Positions 9,852 to 22,700 of a DNA stretch of 64,000 bases are shown here, piece after piece; the stretch's first letter is position 1, and each line of letters starts with the position of its first letter. The DNA is from Fratercula arctica (taxonomy: Eukaryota > Chordata > Aves > Charadriiformes > Alcidae): assembly GCA_947846985.1 (NCBI GenBank), contig CANTUZ010000002.1, positions 151,275,889 through 151,339,888 on the forward strand, read 5' to 3'. The notes under the pieces were generated by a model that did no database searches, had not been told where the DNA came from, and saw only the letters and a list, made by a program, of their open reading frames with translations. The position numbers were made by a program, and so were the translations under genes.

Positions 9852-12030
9852 ATCTGAGGGCAGCAGCTACACCTTACTGAAAAACAACATTATTTGGTGG
9901 CAGGATCTTTTTTGTTTTAACATTTTGTTCATACAATACTGTATTCAAATTCCCTTCACTTCCAGGAAGCTCACTGGGCCCACTGGTGGCAGCAGTAGTG
10001 AAATCAGCATGAACATTTATAGATCTGAACAGCTGTAAATGGTCACTAGGGTTTGTAACAACCAGACAGCCCCAGCCCCCAAAGACCCAAGACTTACAGA
10101 CTTTTGTGTGCCCTTCTGCAGATAGTCCAGCAGCTCTGAGGGTTCGTGCCCCACTGACATTTGCAGGGCTCCCACAATCCCTGGTGCAGCGCTGGACAAG
10201 AAGGTCTAGACAGAGATAACTCTGGAGCTCTAAGGCTTCAAGTCTTTCACATCCATACAGCAAATGTGCAACATCTGTTGTCTCACGGAGAGTGTTTGTT
10301 TCTTCAAGAAAATCCCTAACTTATTGGGGTCTTGGCATAGGGTAATGCTCATGTGGGAAATCACATCTCTTGGATGGGATGTCTGGCTCACTGTCCACAT
10401 AGCAAATGGAGTCGGTATTGTGAGGATCCCTGTGACAGTGTCTTCTGCTGGATCGGGTGAGACTCCCCAAACCACCATCCTGCTCAGCTTCTGCAGCCCA
10501 GCTGGGTTGGGGTCCTACATGACCTGCTACAGATTAAACTATGAGCAAAACATCACTTAACTATCCTACTATGTGCAGAAGGCTGTTCTGCATGAGCATT
10601 TCTGCATCTGCAGGAACAATTTCTACCGACCATTTAGAAGTAGTTCATCAATGTATAAGTTTGTCAGTTCTGCAGCAGGTGCTGCTTGGGGCATTCCCCA
10701 GCATGGCCAGATTCTCCATCCTAGATGCTAACACATTGATACACCAAATAGTGTCTATAAAATGATCTAAGCACAGCAGGAACGGACTGGGAGAATCTCT
10801 GTGACTGCCCCAAATTCCCACATGGACTGCCACTTAATTCATCCTGCAGGAATTAGGCAAAGGCTTTGCTGTGAGGGTGTCCAGGACCTCAAGCAATCAC
10901 CTTGTCTTGGATCAGTCCCTGGTGTCACCTCCACAGAGACTAGCTGGGAGCTCTGGGACCAGCCAGGGGACTAATGCCTAAATGCGCAGGGTGTGCACCC
11001 AGGCACAGCCCTGATACCAGTGGCACTGTAGCTATAACTATAGGACAAACTTGAACGTCTATAGCTTAAATTCCATAGCTGTTGCTACGCAAGGCTTCTG
11101 GCTCCATTGCAGGAGGCCTGGAAGTCCTGGCATGGTAAACTATTTCAGAGTCCCAAGTGAAGTCCTGAAATGAGAGCCAAAGACCCTGGAAGCAAGACAT
11201 CACCTCTGCACTCTCTTTTAGAGTTTTTAGCAGCAAACTCGAGACAAAATTTTCTCTTTACATTGTTTTGCTGCAGGAGTTCCTTGGGGATTGTTTTTAA
11301 GATAACCCATTCAGTGTGTTCAAAGGATGAGTCAGGGGAAGGAGGGACACTATAAATGCATCTTTTAATCTCACCTTCCTTCAGCGGGATGAGCCCTGCT
11401 GAGTTGTGCCTAGTAGGCCTATTTCCATGCGCTTATCTGCCCTTGCAGCAGTGCTGGGAGACAAGATAGCACAAGGTCCTTCCTAGGATGGCTCAAGTAT
11501 TGCCTGTCACAGACAGCAGACAGTTGTAGATGGTCTGAGTTCAGTCTGGTTCAAGCTTGTCTCAAGGCCACAAATTCACTGTACCACTTTTGGATTCTGT
11601 TTGATACCCAGCTCTGGATGTGGTGAACTGCCATTGCATTTGGGCTCAGTGCATTGACAGGTTTGGATAAAATGTGTCAGCTTTTGTTGAGACTAATGTA
11701 TTGAGAAACACAGAGGATTCATGCTTCTCTTGTGATTCTTGGAATTATTCTCAGAAGATCTTCCCCAGCAAAAAAGTAAATTCAGGGTTCGTACTCATTT
11801 TCTTGAAATACTACTCTGGCTTCCTAGGAAGCTTTGAAGGGAACACCGCTGTTCAATACGTAGGTGTAGCAGAAGGGAATATAAGACCTTATATAAGACC
11901 CTATATATAATATAAAGCAAATTCCCTTTCTGTGCTTTCATAACCCATAACATTCATTCTTTTTGCCCATACGTCTTTGCAGTCAGCAGGTTTCCCTGTG
12001 TTGCCCATGATCACCTTCTCGCTAAAAACA
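9852..12030. other. Intergenic sequence without a recognised gene
   Basis: No gene or family repeat recognised. Small local features include an imperfect inverted repeat around 11028-11087 and a TATATAAGACC-like duplication at 11879-11916. Open frames of 60-130 codons are present on both strands but resemble no known protein and carry no convincing splice context. Confidence 0.55.
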
Positions 12031-13034
12031 CACATGTTGTGAGATATGGACTGGATGAGTGGATGACAAGGCGGGTGGAAAATTAGATTGTTAGTGATCT
12101 GGGCCCTGGAGTAACTGGCAGCCAGTTACTAGTGGTGTATCTCAGGGACTGATATTGGCACCAATGTTGTTTAATATCTTTATTAATGGGATGATGGGAT
12201 AAAGTGCACTCTCAGTGAGTTTGTGGGTAAGCAGTTGATACCCTGGAGGGCAGGGCTGCAGTTCAGAGGGAGCTGGACAGGCTGGAGAGGTGAGCTGACA
12301 GGTACTCACAAAGTTCAGCACACATCAATGCAAATTCCTGCAAATGGACCATAATATCCCACTGCACCAGTACAGGCTGGGGGCCAACTGGCTAAGAAGA
12401 AGCTGTGCAGAAAGGACCTGGGAGTCTAGTTAAACAATGTGTCCTTGCAGCAATGACATACTGGGCTGTATTACCAAAAATGTAGCTAGCAGGAGGGAAG
12501 CGATGCTTCCCCCTTTATTTAGCACCTTTAAGGCTGCATCTGGGGCAGTGTGACCAGTTTTGGGCTCCCCAGTGCGAGAAAGACATTAATAAACCAGACC
12601 AAATCCCACGGAGGGTCACTGAGATGGTTGAGGGCTGAAGCACATGTTGTAAGAGGAGAGGCTGAGAGACACAGCCTTCTTCAGCCTGGAGAAGGCTTAG
12701 GTGGATCTTAATGCATCTTACAGCTAACAGGAGGGTGTAGAGAAAACAGAGTTGGGCTCTTCCCAGGGTGCTCAGGGAAGCAATGGACACAAATTGAAAT
12801 GTGGGAAATTGATATAAGGATATAAGAATCCCGTGATATAAAGTGGCAAAAGAAATCCCGCAAGGGTGGTCAGATATTAAAACAGGGCCCCAGAAAGATT
12901 GTGAGTCTCCATCCTTGTAGATACTGCATTATCAACTGGACACAGCCCTGAGCGACCTGCGCTAGCCCTAACCCTGCTCTCTGCAGAAGGCTGCACTAGA
13001 GACCTCCAAGAGGTTCTGTGGTTTTGTGACTCTG
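12031..13034 (+). mobile_element. Degenerate CR1 LINE (reverse transcriptase to 3' end)
   Basis: Sense-strand CR1 ORF2 can be followed from gatatggactggatgagtgg through ccagttactagtggtgta (the TSGV region), the gagggagctggacaggctgg block, agaaaggacctgggagtct, and ttttgggctccccagt. It ends at ggagtctccatccttgtaga and actggacacagccctgag. The degenerate octamer tail follows at about 13010-13034 (ttctgtggttttgtgactctga). Many stops and indels mean no usable frame remains, so this is an old copy. It is about 1.0 kb long and reaches the genuine 3' end. Confidence 0.88.
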
Positions 13035-13479
13035 AGTTAGCCGAAGGGCAGGTTGGGTCAGAAAAGGTCTGTGCTTTCCTGGCCACATCAGTCAGCTTGT
13101 TCTTCGCAGACAGCAGGTCAGCAGAGCACACTCCACTGCACATATCAGTTGTGCCTTCTCTATTTTTAGCAAATGATGGAAAAGGAGTAAGTGATAGATA
13201 CAACCATGTTGACTATCCATCAACACCGTTTAGTGGCCTGGATCTAGCCCACCTCCCACTGAAGCCCATTGTAAGATTCCCATCCATATAATGGGATTTG
13301 ATGCAGGTCTGCTGAAAACAGGAGGATTAAAAAAAAGCTGCAGCATTAGAGGCAGAAGTCAGAGTAGCTCAGTACAGAATTACCCCCTGCCCTCTCCCAG
13401 CTCTCCATCCCATCCACACACACTCATCCTCACGCACATCCAACCTCCTTTGTGGTATCTGCAGTTCTCTACTGTAAAT
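13035..13479. other. Intergenic sequence
   Basis: Follows the CR1 3' tail. A C-rich stretch with CACACACTCATCC-type repeats lies at 13383-13445. No gene recognised. Confidence 0.5.
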
Positions 13480-14380
13480 CCTACAGCGCTAAAATTAATT
13501 AAAACGGAGCTGCATGTTTACTGTCAACACGAGAATGATACTCTGTTCGTTACAGATAAAACTGCTTTAAATCTGCAAGAACGCCATGGGAAAGCAGGGA
13601 GGTTGAGGCTATAAAAGAAGTGATCAAAGAATATTGGTTTCAGCAACTTGTGTTGTTTCATGATACTCATAATTCAGGACAGAGTGTAGCTAGTCAAGTG
13701 TGATTAACTTCTTCTGGGATCTGACATCTCACTCTCTTTTCTAGCAAGAACCAGCGTGTAAAATGTTCACAGGAGAAAACTGATCAATGGAAGCATGCCA
13801 TTACCTGAAAGAATATGTCCTTTTGATTCTCCTCTGCCGCCGAACAAGTGTCTTTTGTTCCTTGAGGAGACGAGCAATATAAAGGGCTTTGCACAGAATA
13901 ACATAAAGAAGAAATAGGCCTTATATAAAGTTCTCAGCAGGAAAACAACAATTTGGGGAGGGGTTTCATTAGTGCCCAAATCTCTGCTAGAAGCTCAGTG
14001 GGGAGGAAGGGAAGAGCAGCGAATACAAACAATCGGATATTTGTTAGGTGATACGGGACCTACAAGCACATGAGAGGCCGCGCTTTCATTCAGATAGTGC
14101 AGTAAAATAAACAGAGTGTGACAGCGAAAGATGAATGGGAAGTTAATTCTATTCACATTTACGATATTTCAATGGCAATATTTTCTGAACAATGGTCCCT
14201 ATTGATGCTACAAGTGCTTGCACATTGTGCCGGCTTCTTGCAGAACAGACATGACACTATTCGAGCAACTGTATTCTTTAATTGGAAAAGGGAAGTTTCC
14301 AAAAATGATGAAAGGCTATATCTCATCCATGCTGAAACTGGTCGGAATTTAATTCATTTTGGTGCTTGATTTCACCCCCC
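13480..14380. promoter_or_regulatory. Candidate conserved non-coding block
   Basis: Within AT-rich desert DNA this stretch keeps unusually many isolated CpGs, for example cagcgct, aacggagc, cacgag, gttcgtt, gccgccgaac, gagacgagc, agcgaat, ggccgcgc, tacgat, gtgccggc, ttcgagc and gtcggaat. It also carries a SOX-type CTTTTGTT at 13852-13859, TTAATTAA at about 13496-13501, and several TTTAAT/TAAT cores. An 83-codon plus-strand frame (14118-14369, GTG start) crosses it without resembling a known protein. No repeat family is recognised. Retained CpG and mixed composition are typical of developmental enhancers near HAS2-type loci, but this is inference. Confidence 0.25.
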
Positions 14381-16278
14381 TTCCCTCTCTCCCCTTTTTT
14401 TTTTCTTCTTACTTGGGATTTCTGGGAAGATTTGTTCTCTCAAGTGGCAGAGCAACTGGAGGCTAAACCTTAATAACTTCAAGTCTAATACTTCAGTATT
14501 TTATCACAGGCTAGTGCTTATCGGGATAACAAAATAAACAGTAGTTTTGTCTACATTAGAAGGAGTTTGCTGTTATGAGCAGGCCATTTAGATATACATC
14601 TCCTTCGCCTTTATAAACTGTGTCTCCACTAAGAGGATCTGCTTGTCTACATGGTTCAGCTTGGCTGGCAAACTTCCCCCGGTGCATACAAGGTCCCTGT
14701 ACATTTTCTTATTCTAAGAAAGCACTTGGCTGTGATAAAATGCTTGGGAATTAAGGGGGGAGAAAAAGAAAAAAAAAAAAAAAAAGAAATCTGATTTCCA
14801 GTGAAATAACTTCTTTCTCCTGTTGCTAAAGGACTTTCTATACACAGATGTGCTGTTTAGGGGTATGAATTCTTTGTGCTCTCAAATGGCATAGCTCTGC
14901 CAGCAAAAACTTTAACCGTAGACAAGACAAACCTCTGTCCTGGAGTCTGAGCCAAGTTTAACACCATCTGTCTGGCTCAAAGGCCAATTTTTACGCCATT
15001 TGGCTACAAAAGCAAATTTACATTAATGGTGTGGATCCTGAGCGTTTGCTTGCTAGCTGTCTGTACACCAAACTGCCTGATTTTCTCAGCGTCTTATGCT
15101 AAAACTGGCCCCCTCCCTGGCCGCAGGGACAGCAGGCTGCTGTAAGCAGGTCCAGGTGCTGGCTGACATCTGGAGAAAGTCTAAGTCATTTCTAGTTTGG
15201 GATCTAACAGTCACCAACAAGAGAGCTCCAGCCTCTTCCCTCATCCCTTATTTTTGATGCAGCCCAGCCCTCCTTGGTTTTGAAACCATTGCCTCTAATT
15301 TCTCAGGTCCCCAGGGGCTTACACAAGCTCCCTGGAATTCCGTCCCATCTGTGGAGCACTGTGTTGGTGGTTTAACCCTTGAGGGACACAGCAGGGAAGG
15401 GCAGGAAAGCTTAGGATTTTCTTAACTATGGAAGCACTGTTCTTGAATTACATGAAAGCAATAGAAATTCTCCCACTGTCACTTCCACTTGATCATATAC
15501 ATTCATTCTGTCTGTCTTTTAAAAATTTTCCTCATTGTGATGGTCCATACCTTGCTCAGAATAACGCCTTGTCTTTTAATCTCCTCTCCTTGAGCAGCAT
15601 CCACCTGTGCAGCTCCTCTGGAAAAGCGCTATAGCAATAACAGAATGGGGAATAAGGCTCTAGGAGACACATCATGATGCAGCAGATGAAAACCTGAAAA
15701 TTAAGAGGAATCACTGTCATTTTCCACCTTCACTGTGACTTTGTCATCATCTTTAATCAGTAATATGTTTTATACTGCTTTAGATTTTCAACACAATGAA
15801 CGGCAGATTCTCACAACAACCATAGGGATTAGTTACAGAGATATTATTATCTCTGAACTAGATGGAAAGAAATGATCTTGTAGCAAGAGGACACCTCTAC
15901 AAACGAAAAAAGATATTGCTTTGGGTCTGAGACTGCAGGCTAGTAATTTAATTTCCATGCTTCAATTTCTCCATCTTATTGAAACAGGAACACTGATATT
16001 CATCTACCACGGAGGGGCATTCTGATGAGGATGAGCAGGGTAGCGCAGGGCTTTGACGGTGGGAAGCACGAGCACAAAATGAAATTAAAATTTAAGAGAT
16101 GAAGAAAAATGGCAGGTGCAGGGAGGCTGAGCAGCTCGCGGAGGGCTGTGCAGCGGCCCATCTGCGCAGGCAGGATCGGAAAGGAAGAGCTGCCAGCTGC
16201 CGCTCCCAGCCCAAGCAGCTTCTGGCTGAAACCACTGGCTTCGCTGAGCCTCCGGAGAAGAAAAGTGCAGGGTTTTGG
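14381..16278. other. Intergenic sequence with a poly(A) tract
   Basis: Contains an A-rich tract at 14761-14788 (AGAAAAAG followed by about 17 A). It is not preceded by a recognisable retroposed sequence. The remainder is unique-looking, with no gene or family repeat identified. Confidence 0.55.
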
Positions 16279-16315
16279 CTTTGTTTTTGTTTTTGTTTTT
16301 GTTTTTTCTTTTTTT
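16279..16315. repeat. (TTTTTG)n-like low-complexity tract
   Basis: Four to five copies of a GTTTTT hexamer followed by a T run. It generates a phenylalanine/cysteine/valine-rich artefact frame on the plus strand and a Lys/Gln-rich one on the minus strand. Confidence 0.85.
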
Positions 16316-16925
16316 GCCCTGGTTTTGTTATTTTCTGGTTGTTATTATTACAGATCGCAACCCTGGGTGGCGTGGCTGGTGACATTTTGCAGCACTGGGT
16401 GCCACGGTTAGCGAAATGCCTTTTAGTGAACTGAAAGGAATATCGCTGGTTGACCTTTTGGTTGAGACATCTGTCCCAGACTACTGCGTATGTTAGTCAA
16501 AAGACAGTCACATGCTTCTTTTCCCCTTTTTCATACTTCTACAGGCCAAAAAAATCCTGCAGCCTCTGAGTGATTAAAAACATTTAATTAAATGGTTTGA
16601 AGGGGTCATTTCTTGCCTTTTAAAACCAGGACCAGAAGAGGCTCAAACTTTCACAAGGATTTGAGGAGAGGGGAAAGACAGACTGAAAGACGGGACAGAG
16701 CAGGTTATTTGCGGTCTCCCAGAAGATGTCCTGAGGGATTACTGAGGAGCTGGGATGGAGTCATCAGCTGTTCCTCCGCATGCTCCCCTTGCAACCCTAC
16801 CGCTGAGCCTCGGGTTTGCAGCTGGGCTCAGTGTTAAGTCTGGTCAAGGCCAACCCTGTTCACTGATCCCAGAGGCAGCAGCCTCTGCTTCTGCTGCTTG
16901 CAATGGAGTAAACCTTTTGGTGAAA
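16316..16925. other. Intergenic sequence
   Basis: No gene or repeat recognised. Confidence 0.5.
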
Positions 16926-17051
16926 CTTCCCTTTTTTTTTCCCTTTCCTTTTTTCCCTCTCCCCCCCTTTTTTCTTTTGCTCCTATTTCAGATCAGCAGC
17001 TGCTTTTCCGTTCAGCCACACACCCTTCTCTCTCTCTTTAAAAAAAATAAA
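16926..17051 (+). other. Polypyrimidine tract with acceptor-like AG and nearby AATAAA
   Basis: An uninterrupted 53-base pyrimidine run (16926-16978) leads into TCCTATTTCAG, with the AG at 16990-16991. This is a strong match to a 3' splice site. A canonical AATAAA follows at 17046-17051, 55 bases downstream. The layout could define a very short terminal exon of a non-coding plus-strand transcript. It could equally be a low-complexity coincidence, since A- and T-rich DNA supplies AATAAA freely. No upstream donor exon was identified. Confidence 0.2.
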
Positions 17052-19500
17052 GGTATTGAGCATATGTATCTTCTATAACAAATTCAGGGGGTTGAAGGAT
17101 ATTGGCTCAGATGGAGTTTTGTACAGATTTTTGTACTGCAGTTTGTGATGTGACAGCCTTAAATTGCTCCAGTGTCTGTGTTGGATACATTCTCATGTTT
17201 TGCTCAGAAATCCAAGTCAGCACTGAGATGAGCTCATGCATGTAAAAGGCAGGTATGTAAGTGCCATGCTGATTTCACATCCAAGTTGTCTGTACAGGGA
17301 TATGAATGTAATCACTGGCATTTGGGTGGTTTCTAAGCAGGCTTTTTGGAAGCCCATCTTTGGCCAGGGTTAACTGGGAGGCTCCAGGTGGCTGCTATAG
17401 CTCGGGACATGCACTTTTCATGGCCATTTCTGAAATGAGACTTGTGTGTGGATGCATGCGTGAGAAAGACTGCAGCCGGAGCTCACAGATGGGACTTTAA
17501 TCATGGCTCTAATTCATGTTGGTGACAAAGTCAAACCTGTTTTGAATAGAAATAGTAAAAGTTCGCAGACGTTAAGTTTTCCAGTCAGGAAAGGAATCAA
17601 TATCATGTATCTTAGGTGACCGAGGGCAGAGCTTGATTACCAGAAATAAATGTTCAGCCTGCAAGCAGCTCACCGACTCGAATGTGCGCAAACAAATTTG
17701 CTTAGGCAAGCTATTTAAATAGCCTTTGGTAGACAACAAACATAAACACTGCTGCTTGTTTGCAGAAAAGATTTCTTTCTGAATTTCTTTCTGTCTAAAT
17801 TTCCCTGCTATTTTTTTTTTTTTTACTCCGAGATGTTCACCAGGAGATATTCCTTCAGTTCCAGATTGTTTTGTTTATGAAAAACATATCCTCTGTGTGG
17901 TCACTTCAAATGTGCATCAGACCAGAGATCATTCAAATGATGTTTTAATGCTTCTAGATGGTGTTCTGAAGATATAATATGACAGCTAAGGAATCTCATG
18001 TGTTCCATGAAACATGGGAAAGAAATTAATTTTTCTCCCAAAGGCCTATGCACAGCTGACACTTATTTTTCCAAGGTTTGCTCTGAACTTGTTTCAACTG
18101 TGTTTTTTTTTCAGACTGAAGAGTAGTGAGACAGTAACAGGAAAGAAGCGACACTAATAATGCAGGATCAGTTCTTTTTTTCTTTCTCCTTTGCCTTAAT
18201 ATCCAAAGTCTGATAGTTGCTGAAATATATTCAGTCCTGAAGGACTAAAATGGTGAGCTGGAGAAAAGCTAGGATGCTGAGTGGCTGAATGGGAATATTG
18301 ACAGTGGCTGCGAATTTTCCAAACTCTTTCATGTCTCAGAGTTTTCAGTTCCAAAGTGAACACAAATTATTCAGTGCTCCACAGGTATTTCAATAGATCA
18401 CTTCACTGATGAGTCGATATGCAATTACGTTCCTGCTAAAGCACTCATTAGCCATAACACCTATAGCTCTTTAATTATGGGGATGGAACATGGCAATCAC
18501 CTATATGAGTTAATCATTGAAAACTGCCTGTCATTAATTCCTCACTGTTTGGGATCTAAAGCTTGCAGGGTGAGTCCTTACTCAGCCAAAACCCTTGGTG
18601 AGGACAACGTGGACTTTGCCAGACAGGGTCAAGTGGAAGTGAAGGGGTGTTTTGCCTGAGTTAAGAAATAAATGCATTTTGTTGCGGTTCAAACTTTTCC
18701 CTTCCCCCCCAATGCTGTACAAAATCCCATTGGTCAGACCTTGCTGCTATGGGGAGTTTTTGCAGCCTGGCCACTGAAATTGTCTGAAGGAGTGCTAGAT
18801 TATAAGCCTACAGCATGCAGCAATTTCCATGGGTGACGTGCCTCTTCTCTTGCATAGCCAGCAGCGTGCCCTCCTGCTTTTCCCCACTCCCTGGTTAAAA
18901 TCCCCTCGGCATAGGAGACCCCAGGGTTGGAAAAGGGGCTTGACTTTCAGCTGCTCTGTTCTGTTCTGCAGGTTGGGGAAGTCGCCTGCTTCCAGAGAAC
19001 ATGCTCCTGCTGCCTAACTGCTCCTGAGTCTTACAAACAGAATGGCCGCTTGCTCCCCAGATGCTTGGTTAATAAATACGTATGAATTTAGCATAAATTC
19101 AAGGTTTTGCTTCTGAAATGGCTGCGTCTAGCATCAGTCAGTATTGAAGTGGCTTTTCTTTACCACGTGCTCCTCGCGCTTTCTTTTTCCCCATACAGTC
19201 CTGCCTGACAGCTTTGTCAAAATGTGAGCTGGTTTTGTGCCATGGGCAAAATGTTTATGAAGAACAGGACTGGCAAATGAAATAGTTTGTTCTGTTTACC
19301 TAAACTAGTTTTTGAATCCTAAATTGCCAAGAATAAAAAAGTCTCATGCAATCCAGGAAAAACAAAAACTAGGGTAAAACTAGTAGATTAGAACAGCAAT
19401 AACTATCCTACAATAGTAAAGAAAAAGAGACTATAAAAACTCTTCAAGCTTGGAATTTTTTTCATTAGCATTACTCACCGATGCTTTGGTCATTGCTGAC
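17052..19500. other. Intergenic sequence, with a CpG-retaining patch at 17560-17760
   Basis: No gene or family repeat. The patch at 17560-17760 retains CpGs (gttcgcagacgtt, gaccgagg, caccgactcgaatgtgcgc) and dense motif-like AT blocks (caaacaaatttgc, tatttaaatag, caaacataaaca), the last resembling forkhead sites. It is a second candidate regulatory element. Confidence 0.45.
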
Positions 19501-19700
19501 ATTATTTGAATTTGTATTCTGTATTGCAAGCCGCTTTTGTGTGGTTTTGTTTCTTTCTTGGTGCCATCTCAGCAGAACAGAACATATCCAAAAGCAAACC
19601 TGGGGATAAAGGATATCCCGACATACAGCCACAGCCTTTTAAGAAGAAGGGAACAGCTTTCCCTGAAAAAGGATGGAAGCCCAAAGAAGCCCGTTCCTGA
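19501..19700 (+). other. Exon-like patch with two open frames and splice-like ends
   Basis: The sequence gtattctgtattgcaag resembles a 3' splice site ending at 19530. cctgag followed by gtgagaag at about 19701 resembles a 5' splice site. Two plus-strand frames are open between them. One encodes a hydrophobic stretch (AAFVWFCFFLGAISAEQ) resembling a signal peptide with a cleavage site, but it has no ATG: it opens just after a TGA at 19497 and begins at TTG. The other continues through the donor. Neither resembles a protein I recognise. Coding status is doubtful. Confidence 0.15.
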
Positions 19701-19701
19701 G

Positions 19702-22700
19702 GTGAGAAGCAAAGTGGTGTTGTACGTGAGAGAGCTCAGCATTGTAAGACGATGACTGAACTTGCTCTGGCCCAGCAGGAGTCCGGCACGTGTTGTGCTG
19801 TCAACACTGGAGGAGCTCTGACACCACTTGGGTTGGTTCTCTGCTGAGGGCTGAGCTTAGCTTGGGGGTGTTTTGTGGTGGAGTGGACAAAGGCAGGGAA
19901 CTGGACCTGTTGGCTGAGTCACGGCATCACTTGTAGTTTTTACATTTTAGGACTTTATTTTCATGCCTCCTTTCACATAAAATCAACACCATCACAGTCC
20001 TGAGGACCATGTTGTGCTGGAGTTGGAATGTCCCATCCTAGGGGGACTGAAACCTTTTCTCCTCCTCTGATACTACATGGGCTTGTTATTTTGCATGTTG
20101 GACTTGCTCAGGAGGTCAGGGTAATTCAACCTGAGTTACTGCACACACCAAACCACAGTTTTAGCCATTAAAACAATTGCCTGACTTGACATGGGTCTGG
20201 CTCAAAGCTGTAAGGGTTCTATTAGTGTACAAGTCATTCAGCTTCAGCCTTATGTTCCCTTCATTTTGTCCCCACCAGCCACATCTCATGTCCTTCAAGG
20301 GGGCAGGTTGGCTATTACGTCCACACCATTAATTTCTTACAGCATCAGCAGCCAAAAACGGGGTTCCCAAAGGGCAGGAAACCACTGGAGCTGGTGCAGA
20401 GTGGAGGACATGGATGAGGGCTGGAGCAGCAGCATGGAGCTGAACCATGAGGAGGTCTGGAGAAGAGGACAGGAACGAAAACAGAGCTAGAGCTGACAGC
20501 TGCTCTGGCTCAAAGAGAGGGATGAAGCCAGCATCCTTGCTGTGGCCAGGGCTGTGGCATAGCAAGCCTGCAGGCAGCTTGGCTCCTGACCATGCCTGAC
20601 TGTAGACCCTACTTGGTGGCCTGGGTGAAAACGTGATTGTCACCAGCTGAGAGGGTGGAGGGCGGTGGAGAGAGCTGGTAGGGCTGCTTCCACAGTTCAA
20701 CCACCTTGAAGAGCCTATCCAAATTAATAGTAGGGTTTTTATAACTTCAGCAGAACTGGGGTAAGATTATTGTTTTCTAGCTCCTCAAAAGGCAGGGAAG
20801 CTGCTGAGGAAACACGGTGTGGGGACACACGGTGGTATAGCTGCTGGGTAAGGATAGTGTGGTTATTCATTCCTTTCTCAACAGCACAGGACAAGGCCAT
20901 AATTAAGGGAAATGGCAGACACTGTTATTATCACATCAGCGGATCATTTGGTTGTTATTGTTTGCATTGCAGGAGTGCCCAGAGGCCCAAACTGTGTTGA
21001 AACACCTATTTGCTGTGCACAGGACATTCTTTTAGGGAGACCGTCCCTGCCTGGAAGAGCTTCTTCTGCACACACAAAGCTGATCATGCTACACTGGAGC
21101 AAAGAGAAAATGGGTGGTTTACCCAAAGTTGTAACTTGGGAAGTCCTTGACGGAGCTGTAAATTGCTCTAAGGACAGACTCATTACTCAAGTAAGGCGGA
21201 GGCAGCAGATCTGATCAGCTGATGTTTTTGTTTTGAGTCTAGGAAGAAAATGTGGTATATGCACAGAACAAGCTACGTTAAATGGGGTGGTGGAAGTGTC
21301 AATTCCACTTCTTAAGAAGGCAGACTGATCATGGGAGGCTTAGGGATTTTTGTACACCTCTTTGCTAATGATCCCTTGAATTACTTGCTGTAAGTCATCT
21401 GGAATGAAAATATCACCCTACTCATTTAAAGAAGAAAGGTTTTGTAATGCTGTGTAATATGTATGGATTTAGGGCTCTGTGGATTAAATTTGGCAATTTC
21501 AAGCATGCAAAGTTACTAATCCACACTTTGTCCATAAAAAATAGAAAGAAGAAGCAAGGCAGGCTGATGCCCCGAGGACGGCTGGGGAATTCCACACATG
21601 CCTGTCTTCTGCAACACACGTCCAGGGAGCAAACATTAACATCGGTGTTGCAATAGTTACAGGCAGACCAAAGGGACACACTTGCAGCGAAGCATAAGTG
21701 ATTTCATCAGGTACTTCTCTATGTTTTCCCCTCATGGTGTTTTTTTTTTTTTTTGGACATTTCTGTTCTTTTAGTTTCACGGTGTTTTAAAGTATGTATT
21801 TGTCACATTTAATTCTATTTTCCTGTAATAGCTTCATCCACAGAGAATTCTCTTGGAGAACAGCCCAGAGATTTTTCTGTTTCTTCTTATGCCTTTATTT
21901 TCCCTGCATCTGCTATTACATCATTTATATGAGTTACATCCATATAATTTTAGCTTTTATGTCAGACTTACAATGCTGTAGTCAGGCTGTCAAAATGGCT
22001 AAATCCTGAGGATTTTATTGAGGCAGAATTTGCACTGAATTGTCTGTGATTGCTTCAATAAGTTGAATGTTGTAATATTTCTAGAAGTAGGACAAAATAA
22101 TACAGGTATAAGAACAGGACATCAGTAAAAAAATCATTTTAGAGGCCAGTAAATTGAATCACACTGTGTTTTTTTCACAATGTCAGTGATGAACTGGTAG
22201 AAATCAAGGAATCGTGATTTTGGCTTCAGTTTTAAAGCCTTGACCACACTTTTTGTTCTATAATTATAATGTTTATTGTTAAATTTCATTTAATACTGAA
22301 TTTAATAAATTCTGTAATTCTTTTCCTGCATCTCAATGATAGAACCTGGAATCTTGTATCAAATATTTCATTGGTTTAAGTTTTCTGTTTGTACTTCAGT
22401 TGCCCTTTAAAGATCACTGGACTACACTCATCTGTACTTTTTCTGCCTTTCTGTCTGTCCTCCCCATCCATCACTTGTGGGCATCACTTTAGGGCTTAGC
22501 CCTATATCCCACCTGGGAGTCAGTGCTTGAGATTTGGTAAGTTTGTGTGGCAAAACACAAGAAAGAGGCAGGAGGATTATACTAGATTTACAGAACCCTT
22601 GTAACTCCTGTTGGATATTTGAAGATCCTGCCATTGAGTAAGAGTTGCTCAAGGGCAAGATCCTCCAGTGCCTACAGGTAACAAGTCACTCTTTCTGAAA

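Noticed and set aside
11028..11087. Imperfect inverted repeat considered as a microRNA-type hairpin
   Set aside because: Stem of five plus three plus three pairs with bulges is too weak for a pri-miRNA.
12964..12976. CCCTAACCCT resembling telomeric repeat
   Set aside because: It lies inside the degenerate CR1 3' region (gcgctagccctaaccctgct corresponds to the ctctagctgaccctgct block) and is not repeated further.
15180..15300. Weak CR1-like words (gatgcagcccag, gaaaccattgcctct)
   Set aside because: Isolated short matches not in family order. Insufficient to call a repeat.
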